Shown here one piece after another: positions 44,219 to 54,027 of a stretch of DNA of 64,000 nucleotides (the first letter of the stretch is position 1; each line of letters starts with the position of its first letter). Position numbers and translations under genes: made by a program. The DNA lies in NCBI RefSeq assembly GCF_041381155.1, contig NC_091144.1:32110980-32174979 (forward strand), given 5' to 3'. Source of the stretch: Argopecten irradians (taxonomy: Eukaryota > Mollusca > Bivalvia > Pectinida > Pectinidae). Below the pieces are notes generated by a model that searched no databases, was not told the DNA's origin, and saw only the letters and a list, made by a program, of their open reading frames with translations.

Positions 44219-46187
44219 ATGGCAGAAGCTGTACAGATACATAAATACAGATGTCTCATCTGTACAGAGACATACATGGAACCCAGACTCCTGCTCTGTG
44301 GTCATACCTTCTGTTGTCAATGTTTGTCATCATACATCAGCGCGGAATACGTTACAGCAGACGAGAAACTCTACTTCCCATGTCCAGTGTGCGAGATACC
44401 AATCTTCAATGATGACGTCAATGCGGACATAAGTGCCTGGACGACATGCCTTCCGAAAAATGATTTCCTTGCTTCCTCTACAACACAAATATCTGACGCC
44501 CAATTTTGTGAACCGTGTCTGCGAGGAAATGAATCAAACCTTGCCGAGGTCACGTGTGTTGAATGTGATGAACACCTCTGCAAACACTGTAAAATCCACC
44601 ATGAAAGGAGCAAACCATCGGCTACACATCACATCACCTCTATCTCCGGAAATGTTGGACAGCTTGCAGGAGTTTATGAAATCTGCCATCAGCATGATGG
44701 GAAACCATTGGAACTCTACTGTATAGACCATAGCACGATGTGTTGTAACACCTGTGTGTTAGTGTCACACAGACAATGTAACAATGTAAAACCAATGAAG
44801 GATGTGATAACGAAGAGTAAAGCTAAATTGCATCCTGTTGAGGCAATATTGAAGGAAGTTACAGAAGAAACCAAGAAGATGATAGAGGAAGATGATTTAG
44901 GGATAGCAGCACTAAACGCAAAAGAAAAAGAGGTTTTGACTGGAATGACAAGCAGGATAGAGAAGGCTAAAGACAAACTTGATAACCTTAAGAAAATATT
45001 CCAATCTAACATTGTTGGTAAGTTTAAAGAATGTAGGGAACAGATATTGTCTCGACAGAAGTGTGTTCACGTATTTCGCATTAACGCCGAAAACTCACAC
45101 CAGTTGATGTTGGATGTAGATCAACATTTACCAGACCGTCACCAATTTGCCATGAGAGAACATACAAAAAATCAAATATCGGGACATTACCGTCAAATGG
45201 ATAAGAATACCAAAACAAAATTAAATAGATTTGACGTCACACTGAAGATTGATGCAATGATTGATACAATCATGACAATGACTTCAATTTGTGATGTTGA
45301 AATCATCTCGTCGCTTTCGTCTGCGTCACAAAAAGCAAATGGTCGGATAAGTTCCTTGATTGGAAGTTTACTTTCGACAACCTTGGTTTCCACCTGTTTT
45401 GATCGTACTGTGAATGCCGACTTGGTGGGATCTCTGCAGAAAGTCCTGACTACCACAGTAACGACACCGGTGGATGTATGGACGGGCTTGGTATCCTGTG
45501 CACATACAGTTAACGCCAATATTCTTGGAATAGAAGATAGACCTTGGTTGACGGGAGGTATCTTCACTGAAAACAATGAGTTACTTATCACAGATCATTC
45601 TAACAAAAGACTTCTACTGCTTGATGATAATTATTCCTTCCAAAGGGAATACAATGTTGACGGTAGACCTACAGATATAGCACGTGGACATACACCTGAT
45701 GAGATATTTGTGGCTGTAAACCAGACCTCCATACTGAGATGTACACTACGGAATGGTCAGCTGTCCGAGATCAGCAGGATCAGTGGTCCACCCGATACCT
45801 GGGGTATAGCAGTACACGGGGATAACATCCTGGCCGGTACTCCTGGTAGTGTGAAGGTCATGTCTGTCGAAGGGAAGGTCATCTATAAAAATCTATAAAG
45901 AAGCGTAGAGATTACACATACCTTGCCGTATCAACATCTAACTCTACTGTATACCACAAAGATGGCCAGGACGTAGTGTGTAGACGACTAGACATGTACT
46001 GTGACGCAGTAGTCTACAGGTACAGCAATCCTGGTCTGAGGTACCCTATAGGTATTGGACTGGATCGGGACCACAATGTGTATGTGTGTGGTCACAGTTC
46101 CGGAAATGTTTATCTTATATCACCTGACGGGTCACGTGGAAGGGTTCTATTACCCAAACTGTCCAGTATCACCAATCCGTGGTGTAT
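44219..46187 (+). CDS. TRIM-type RING/B-box/coiled-coil/NHL-like protein, disrupted at its 3' end
   Basis: The ATG at 44219 (MAEAVQIHKYRCLICTE) opens 559 uninterrupted codons. RING C3HC4, residues about 12-60: CLIC, LLCGHTFCCQC, CPVC. B-box 1 about 98-145: CEPC, CVECDEHLCKHC. B-box 2 about 158-195: CHQHDGKPLELYCIDHSTMC. A coiled coil is about 205-290. NHL/beta-propeller-like blades follow (LLITDHSNKRLLLLDDNYSF, IAVHGDNILAGTPGSVKVMS). The long frame stops at 45898. The family sequence goes on in another frame from about 45890 (DYTYLAV..., YPIGIGLDRDHNVYVCGHSS, ITNPWCI) to 46187, so there is a one-base frame change near 45890. The last codons lie past an LTR element, at 48415-48508 (VVHPTKQEFAVTSQQESTAL to the stop). 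TRIMs of this type are cytoplasmic ubiquitin ligases often linked to innate immunity. The RING half is intact; the propeller is broken in this allele, or the frame change is an assembly error. Confidence 0.85.
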
Positions 46188-46720
46188 TATCACAAAGAAT
46201 TTTGTGATAAATTTTAAAGTGCTTTGAACTTTGCGTTAATAGTTGCTAAATTTTAACATCAATTATCAGTTAATACTATTGTGTGTAATTTGACATTCCT
46301 AAGGTTATATTCTTGATCATATTTACGTTTGTGACATTTGAGATAAAATCCTTATGTGTGATAACTGTGTGTATCCTCTGGCAATTAAGTCCTATTCTAT
46401 TACGTAACCGGATTAATGTCACGGCCATCCTAATTGCCTAAAGGACACTGACCACGGCTGATTAATCTGCCAATGAGCGATATCTGTCAATCATAATTCT
46501 GTAATTTTATTGTATGTACATTATTTAAGCATGAAATATTTTATTTGTAAAGCAGTTAGGTCTCCGACTTTGTACGGAACACATCGGGTACATTCTGGAC
46601 ATTCCAGAATAGCCATCCGTCAAGTCAAAGTTATCATCATTAAATTCCAAAGTTCAACTTCAACATTTTCTATCGTCATCTTTACATCGTGACAAAACGT
46701 GCGGAAGTTTCCGTATGTTA
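46188..46720 (+). repeat. 5' LTR of the gag-only retroelement
   Basis: Begins with a near-palindrome TATCACAAAGAATTTTGTGA. Over 99% identical to 47878-48410. Confidence 0.9.
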
Positions 46721-47877
46721 ATTGGTGGAGATAATCCTGGTAGTACCCACTTCTACGCTGGGTACGCTTTCCCGAAACCTCAACTGCCAAGCAAGTATTT
46801 CCCGCGAGTGACTCAAAGAAGGATCAACTCTATTCGGAATAACACGGACTGGATTTTAACCAAGACTGTGTTCGCCATACTTTGGAGTTAACCAGGGTAA
46901 CGTTTTGACTGTAACCATTCAGGATGGCATTATGCTATAGATGTGGAGGCCACTTCGCCCCAAACCATCCGATGTGTTGTCCAGCAAACGGATGTTACTG
47001 TTTCCGATGTGGAAACATTGGCCACTTTTCGAGAATGTGTTTTAATCGAACCGGACATTGTACTACAAATGTTGGTACAACAGGATATTATCCCTGGACC
47101 AGTCAGCGACAACTGCCTATCCATCCTGTTCCTGTCCCGAAAAAACTCTTCGGACAGTAAGTCCGTTATTCGCACTGCACCAAAGAAAAAGGCCAAGTCA
47201 ACATCTAAACGGCGGCGAGATTCTGAACGTCTCAGGAAATTCCGAGAATCCAAAAAGGTATTGTGTATTTTTCCATTCAGTAACATTGAAAATAGTGAAC
47301 TTCAAAACGATTTCCAGAAAGACTCTAACTACAGCAACCAGATAATTTCATTACAGTCAAAACTTGTTCGTACCAAAATTACCATCTCCAAAATATCAGA
47401 AAAGTGTGCAAAATTACAAAGATCAAACGAAATTCTAGAAGAGGAATGTGCTCGCGTCAAAAATGTGAATATAACCAATTATGTGTCTCAAATCAAAGAA
47501 CTAGAAAAAGCATTGGACAACAGAAAGAAAATTATGAAAAGCAAAGATGAAACAATCAGTACATTACAAACAACCGCGAAACAAAAAGAACAGACGCAGC
47601 GACAGATTTCTAATTTAAAGTTCAGAATTTCGGAGAAGGACGAGGAATTAAAACAGAAACAAAACATAATCACAAGCCTCCAAAAACAACTAAGTTACTA
47701 CAGCGCTCCAAATACTACCAGACCGAATGTTTTTCCCGGACCACGAAACCAACCACAAAATAATTCACGACGCCAGCGACCACACATTTCCATGAACACC
47801 GAGCGAATAGACTCCATCAAAACAATGGACAGTTTAATTAAGACGCGGGACGCGTCTTTCCCGGAGCGGAAGGAAGT

Positions 47878-48410
47878 TATCACAAAGAATTTTGTGATAA
47901 ATTTTAAAGTGCTTTGAACTTTGCGTTAATAGTTGCTAAATTTTAACATCAATTATCAGTTAATACTATTGTGTGTAATTTGACATTCCTAAGGTTATAT
48001 TCTTGATCATATTTACGTTTGTGACATTTGAGATAAAATCCTTATGTGTGATAACTGTGTATATCCTCTGGCAATTAAGTTCTATTCTATTACGTAACCG
48101 GATTAATGTCACGGCCATCCTAATTGCCTAAAGGACACTGACCACGGCTGATTAATCTGCCAATGAGCGATATCTGTCAATCATAATTCTGTAATTTTAT
48201 TGTATGTACATTATTTAAGCATGAAATATTTTATTTGTAAAGCAGTTAGGTCTCCGACTTTGTACGGAACACATCGGGTACATTCTGGACATTCCAGAAT
48301 AGCCATCCGTCAAGTCAAAGTTATCATCATTAAATTCCAAAGTTCAACTTCAACATTTTCTTTCGTCATCTTTACATCGTGACAAAACGTGCGGAAGTTT
48401 CCGTATGTTA
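47878..48410 (+). repeat. 3' LTR of the gag-only retroelement
   Basis: Same length as the 5' LTR. Directly preceded by the purine-rich tract and followed by the GTAT duplication. Confidence 0.9.
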
Positions 48411-48414
48411 GTAT

Positions 48415-48508
48415 AGTGGTTCATCCAACCAAACAGGAATTCGCAGTTACTTCTCAACAGGAATCTACTGCACTCGAGGTGTACAGATTCAGTGATGACA
48501 ACATGTAG
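48415..48508 (+). CDS. Last codons of the TRIM gene, separated by the LTR element
   Basis: Reads VVHPTKQEFAVTSQQESTAL then EVYRFSDDNM and a stop at 48506. It fits directly onto ...ITNPWCI at 46187 once one GTAT is counted out: the interrupted codons TGG TGT ATA GTG give W-C-I-V. This fixes the insertion point within the reading frame. Confidence 0.8.
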
Positions 48509-48603
48509 ATAGTTTTATATAACACCATCATGATAGCAATACAAACAATCTCATATCATATGATATTATATAAATACTGCCTGCATTAGAGGGTGACAAT
48601 GCC

Positions 48604-49242
48604 TATTATTAAACCTCAAGTGAGAATCCTGCATTCCGATTGGTCGGGAGATAGTTGGTATTTTACACTATCACACGGCAGTTAGCATTATAACAATAGG
48701 ATACAATAAAGAAGTTCGTAGCAACCCCTAGCAACGGGTGATAGTGTATTTTTGACAGTGCAAAATATTAACCGCCCGAAAAAGATGCGCACTCGTCCCG
48801 TCGTCTGTTTACAACATTAGCAACGTCACGAAGACGCTTGTAATCGTATGTTTCCGTTCACCTAATCACATACTGGTTAATAAAAATCAACATATATCGC
48901 TTGGACGGTAAGCGATATTTGTAAACGGAAAGCTCCGTACTTAATTTGAAAAAAAGGTATTAATAGATGGACTAATTTGGCAAAACTATTACTGAATAGT
49001 TCCAGATAATTTTCGAAGCGTCGCTTCAAAAAACAAAGATGGCGTCGAAAAAAGAAGCGAGTGCGCATCTTTTTCGGGCGGTTAATAGCTATTTTGCACT
49101 ATCAGAAATACACTATCCCCCGTTGCTAAGAGGGTCTCTATTGTCTCCTACTGTTATAATGCTAACTGCCGTGTGATAGTGTAAAATACCAAATATCTCT
49201 CGACTAATCAGAATGCAGTATTCTCACTTGAGGTATAATAAT
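48604..49242. mobile_element. Element with terminal inverted repeats of about 185 bp
   Basis: The left arm from ACCTCAAGTGAGAATCCTGC to about 48795 (GAAAAAGATGCGCACTCG) mirrors the right arm from about 49059 (CGAGTGCGCATCTTTTTCGG) to GCAGTATTCTCACTTGAGG. Flanks are TATTATTA-like on both sides. The 260-bp centre has no coding capacity. A non-autonomous DNA transposon or foldback element. Confidence 0.85.
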
Positions 49243-49247
49243 ATAAG

Positions 49248-49735
49248 ACTCTTTCATATGTGGATATGAAGGATAGGGATATTCTACCCGAGGGTCACAA
49301 AATGTAGTAAAACCCGAGGCTTGCCGAGGGTTTTGCAACATTTTGTGATCCCGAGGGTAGAATATCCCTATCCTTTATATCCACTTATGAAAGAGTATTT
49401 TTCTTTCATACCTCGACGTTTTATTGCAATTTTACAACTATAATATCCAGCCATTTTGAAATAAATTCGAAGAAATCCACGACTGAAAGTCAATTTTTCA
49501 CACATGAAAAATTACGTGATATTTTCAACAAAAAATTCCGTTGTTTTCATCTTTTATAGTAAAATCAGTCAAGTTTGTGAAAAAAAATGTAAAAATTTTA
49601 CCGAGGAAATAGAAATTATGTTGACGCCGTGACATCACGAGGCTTTATTGCATGGGTAGACATGCAATACCGCCTCAGGCGGCATGAGTGTACTGCCCTA
49701 GACTAGCCAGTATTACACCCGTAGGTATGAAAGAA
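49248..49735. mobile_element. 488-bp foldback element, copy 2
   Basis: Opens with the 149-bp hairpin (49248-49396). Continues with CTTTCATACCTCGACGTTTT, CATGGGTAGACATGCAATAC and ends near CCCGTAGGTATGAAAG. Same size and parts as 28573-29061, opposite orientation. It lies 6-14 bp from the long-TIR element before it. Confidence 0.85.
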
Positions 49736-50289
49736 ACACATATATAGGACAAAGAAGTAATTCTAACAGTGTGGACACAAAATTGTCGAATTTTCGAGGT
49801 GATCTGTCCCTTTGTCACATTACATGTTAAGGACGATCACGGACGTACACAAAAACATAAACATATTAACACATACATGTATAGAACATACAGATAAACT
49901 AAAGGGACAATATCTATGCGTATTGTCTGAATGATCCCGATATATACATATATATGTACATGTATATTGTTTGTCCACAAGTATTTATTAGATAGCTTAA
50001 TTAAGATAAAGATATTTGTGACAAAACAGAAAATTTTCCGTTTGTGCTGGAGAGTGAATATACCATCCTTTAATTCATAATGATTGTTATTTCTGATATT
50101 TTACTTGTTTCATATTGTTTATGTATACCTGTAGCAATTTCTATTTTGCAATTTTCTAATTACATTGTACATGTAATAGTAAATGTTTCGTTTAAGGTTA
50201 AAGAATGAGAACATCTTTAAAGTTAAAGTGCTGACGGGAAACTTTTGGTAAATCTTTCAAGATATAAAGACAATGTTTTGACGTTTATA
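49736..50289. other. Unassigned flank
   Basis: No gene seen; may contain old parts of the retroelement fossil that follows. Confidence 0.25.
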
Positions 50290-51250
50290 CAACAATTTCA
50301 TTGTCCACTACGGTATATCACAACATGTTCATTCAGATCAAGGGCCAAACTTTGAAAGTGAAGTCATTGCTGAGTTATGTGATCTGTTGGGGACGGAGAA
50401 TGGGGAATGGGGAACGTTTCAACCGTATCCTCAGTAGCATGTTGCGGACATTGAAGCATGCCCAGAAGAAGAACTGGAAAGCATATACCCCACCACTTGT
50501 ACATGCTTATAACTGAACCCGCCATGAATCTACCAAAGTATCACCATTCTACCTGATATTTGGTAAGGAGCCTCGGTTACCCTTGGATATTGTATTTGGT
50601 TTGGGAGGTCTTATTAATGAGGAACAGATCCTTTCTGATTACACCAAGACCTCAAGGAACAATTAGCCTTCAGCTACAACTTAGCATCAAAGATGGTGTT
50701 AAAGGTTAAATGGAGGCAAAAGACATATTATGACTTGAAGGTACCCAGTCAAAGTTGGAGATAGAGTTTTGGTTAAAAAGTTGGCATTCGATGGGAAGAA
50801 TAAATTGGAAGATCTTTGGGAGAAAGATCTTTACACCGTCATTCCAGTATTTGTTGTAGAACCTGAATCTACAGAAGGAAGAACTAGGACGATTCACAGA
50901 AACAACCAACTACATATAGGATATATTCCTTGTGAGGATATAGATACCAAGGAGGATGTTCACACCGAGGTCAAGCCTCTTGAGTCATTACCGGAACTGC
51001 CCCTTGCAGATCCTGATAGCTCTGATATTGAGGATGAAGATTGGTGCCTTGTACAGCTGGCAGTTTGGAGTCAACTGATGAGGAAGGCGATAAGGGAAGT
51101 GCAGGAACTAGATGACGATCATGTATATGGCTCTCCTGTACTTGCCGCTGGTCCGCCTAGTGACGACCAGTTCTCTAGTGAGGAGGGAGGACCAGTAGAT
51201 GATACCAATATACCAGATGTTTCAGAGTCGGTGGTTGCAACGAAATGATA
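50290..51250 (+). mobile_element. Fossil of a Ty3/Gypsy-type LTR retrotransposon (3' end of pol)
   Basis: The interval resembles the end of an integrase core and the region after it in Ty3/Gypsy pol. Around 50520-50600 is the PFYLIFGKEPRLPLDIVFGL segment, and from about 50750 a GDRVLVKKLAFDGKNKLEDL stretch of the GPY/F type. It then runs into an acidic tail that stays open to 51248. The upstream part is broken several times, and no LTR, reverse transcriptase or gag was found nearby. An old truncated remnant. Confidence 0.75.
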
Positions 51251-51461
51251 CCCAACCACTATTTGATATAACTTATTATTTTTCTCTTTTGTATTGGAAA
51301 GTATATACATGTGCATTTTTCTTAAATGTATATATTAATTTACCTGTAGAAATTTCTATTTTGCTAAATTCAGCTAAATTATAATAATTGAACTCGAGAA
51401 GTTTAAATGAAAAGTGTTGATGGACAGTGTTTATGCTTCATTGTATAAACGTTCTTATTTT

Positions 51462-51622
51462 GGGTGTTTTATTTTAGCTCTGTTCGCACTCATTAAAGCT
51501 CTAATTCATGTGCAGCGCATGCAGTTCCAGTATTGATCTGAATTGTGTTAATTTATATTTGCACTAATAAACAATAATTTACAGTGGGTTTTTTTTCAAT
51601 TGTATTTGCGCTAAAATAGATA
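51462..51622. mobile_element. MITE, partner of 22900-23086
   Basis: TATTTTAGCTCTGTTCGC and TTGCGCTAAAATAGATAC are roughly inverted. CATTAAAGCTCTAATTCATG is shared with the other copy. Confidence 0.4.
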
Positions 51623-51829
51623 CGTATACATATACCGTACATCGTGGACAAATATAAGCAGATGTTCACAGCATAATGCATAAAGGTTACCTCGATCCTT
51701 CGAGCCAGATGACCTTTAGCTCCTTCTTTCGCTTCATAGTCAAACATTATCCAAAATAGTTTTCCAAAATCGTTGTTCACAAAATTTGACTGACGTTTAC
51801 CAAACATGTCCTTCGCGCTGACAAAACAA

Positions 51830-52170
51830 GAGATCTAAGAGGTATTTTGGCACTCATTAAAGAATGATCAAAGAACGTCTTACAATAGAAAGAGGGATCT
51901 TTTCTCTACTTTCTGAGATAAAACGGTAACAAACTTCAACTATCAAAATCCAAGATGGCAGCCTGTCGGCCACCTTGTTGATCGATCGCTCTCAAAATGC
52001 ACAACTAGGCTAGGACCATTGAGGACCTGAATATGAAATTTTGAGACAGATCCCTCCAGTACTGTCTGAGAAATTGCGGTAACAAGAATTGTAAACGGAC
52101 GGATGGACGAACAGGACAGATGGATCGTGGAGGAAAGTCGATTTAAAGATCCCACGATCAGGTGATAGCG
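51830..52170. repeat. Dispersed repeat unit
   Basis: Contains AAATCCAAGATGGCAGCCTG, GGCCACCTTGTTGATCGATC and GAACGGACGG-like runs ending CCCACGATCAGGTGATAGCG. The style is that of common bivalve interspersed repeats. It precedes the array below and may belong to the same element. Confidence 0.4.
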
Positions 52171-52289
52171 GACTAAAAATCTGATAATACTCTCATCATT
52201 CTTAGATTTTCGTGTTACATGTCCATTTCATTAAATCAAATATTAATCCTTTAATATCATAAAATTCGTGAGTGTACTCTTATCATACA

Positions 52290-53315
52290 AGAGGCCCATG
52301 GGCCTTAATGGTCATCTGACTATTAGGACAATACAAGATAGTCTTTTAAAGACTTTAGCCTATTTGACCCCTGTGACAGATATTCATGAAATTCAATGTC
52401 ATTCATTTGAACAAATTTGGTAGCCCTTCATCAAAGCATGATGCAGACCCAATATGAAAATCCCAGATCTTTCGGTTCTTGAGAAGAAGTTATTAAAAGA
52501 TTTAAGCCTATTTAACCCAATGACTTTGAATGAAGGTCAAGGTCATTCATTTGAATAAACTTGGTAGCTCTTCATCCCAGCATGTTGCAGGCCCAGTATG
52601 AGTACCTGAGTACCCTAAGACTTTCGGTTCTTGAGAAGAAGTCGTTTAAAGATTTTAGCTTGTTTGACCCCTGTGACCTTGAATAAAGGTCAAGGTCATT
52701 TCTTTGAACAAACTTGGTAGTTCTTTATCCCAGCACGCTGCAGACCTGATATGAGTATCTTGGGCCTTTCGGTTCTTGAGAAGAAGTTGTTTAAAGATTT
52801 TAGCCTATTTGACCCCTGTGACCTTGAATGAAGGTGAAGGTCATTTATTTGAACAAGCTTGGTAGCCCTTCATCCAAGCATGCTGCATGCCCAATATTAG
52901 TATTCTGGGCCTTTTGGTTCTTGAGAAGAAGTCGTTTAAATACTTTAGTCAATGTGACCCTTATGACCTTGAATGAAGGTCAAGGTCATTCTTTTGAACA
53001 AACTTGATAGCCCTTCATCCAAGCATGTCACAGGCTCAATATCAGGTCTCTATGCCTCTTAGTTATTGACAAGTTGTTTAAAGGATTTAAGCCTATTTGA
53101 CCCCTGTGACCTTAATGAAAAGTTAAGGTCATTCATTTGAACAAACTTGGTAGCCCTTCATCCCAGCATGCTACAGGCCAAATATTAGTACCCTGGGCCT
53201 TTCAGTTATTGAGAAGTTGTTTGAATGAAAAGTTTACACACAGCGGAGGCGCAAGGCGGAAGGCACATGATGACAATAGGTCATCCTGACATTTCGGGTC
53301 AGATGACCTAAAAAT
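52290..53315. mobile_element. Tandem-repeat-bearing non-autonomous element (about 145-bp units)
   Basis: About six to seven diverged units of about 145 bp, each with GTGACCTTGAATGAAGGTCA, AAACTTGGTAGCCCTTCATC, CAGCATGCTGCAGGC and CTTTCGGTTCTTGAGAAGAA. The left flank GGCCTTAATGGTCATCTGAC and the right flank GGGTCAGATGACCTAAAAAT form inverted ends (GGTCATCTGAC / GTCAGATGACC). The layout resembles bivalve pearl-like or Helitron-related elements. No coding. Confidence 0.75.
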
Positions 53316-53912
53316 GTTTCATGGTTTGTTACGGCTTTATTAAGAATACCAGTACACTCAGATTTGTCCCTTCATTTCACTCCCCCTATCAATGAAATGA
53401 AGGGCAGTAACTCTGACCGATCAAAATGAGATTTTTGTGTTATATCTCCATGACATTAACATTCTAATAATTCTTAAATAGAAATTTTTGATACCCTTCA
53501 GGCAGGAGATGTAAAGATGTTTATTGACCTTGACCTTGACCCAGTGATGTCGCCTTGAACCATTCCGAATGATAGAATGAAAACAACAACATAACGTTTG
53601 TTTAGGGAATCCCTGTTAGGAATCTATTTATTATCAATATTTATATAAGCCATGACATACCTGGTTACCAGTGAACCTGGGAACATCCAACCTCTACATT
53701 GTTGAGGAAACTGTCGATAATTCACAAATTTTGTTCGATTATCAAGTTAAATTTGCCGAAGCATACAAAATGCTGACCCTTTAATTCTGTTAATACTAAG
53801 TCAGACATGTGGATTAAAAGCAGAGTAATAAGGGATATATTATAAAATCTTTGATGACTTAACCACAGATTAGACTAGTGTGTAAATAGACAGTAACGGA
53901 GACAGTGTTAGT

Positions 53913-54027
53913 CACAGAGACCTGGCACATTTTTTTACCAACAGTATACATATATATTTATTAAAGTATATATGATATAAATATATATTTATACTGTTGG
54001 TAAAAAAATCATGCCAGGTCCCTGTGG
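53913..54027. repeat. Palindrome near the right-hand gene's distal 3' side
   Basis: CACAGAGACCTGGCAC with TTTTTTTACCAACAGTAT pairs with ATACTGTTGGTAAAAAAA and GCCAGGTCCCTGTG, arms about 50 bp around an AT-rich loop. Confidence 0.75.

Larger units (their letters stand above)
46188..48410 (+). mobile_element. Young non-autonomous LTR retroelement (gag-only) inside the TRIM gene
   Basis: Two 533-bp direct LTRs (46188-46720 and 47878-48410) differ at only about three positions, so the insertion is recent. GTAT is duplicated at 46184-46187 and 48411-48414. The interior begins with TGGTGGAGATAATCC just after the 5' LTR (primer-site position) and ends with purine-rich GGAGCGGAAGGAAG (polypurine-tract position). 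It holds a zinc-knuckle reading frame at 46924-47160 (CYRCGGHF, CFRCGNIGHFSRMC) and an overlapping coiled-coil-rich frame at 46943-47917. No reverse transcriptase, integrase or protease is seen, so it depends on other elements. The LTR ends are not the usual TG...CA. Confidence 0.88.

Noticed and set aside
44371-45591. Several antisense and alternative frames within the TRIM gene
   Set aside because: Shadows of the coding frame, without domains of their own.
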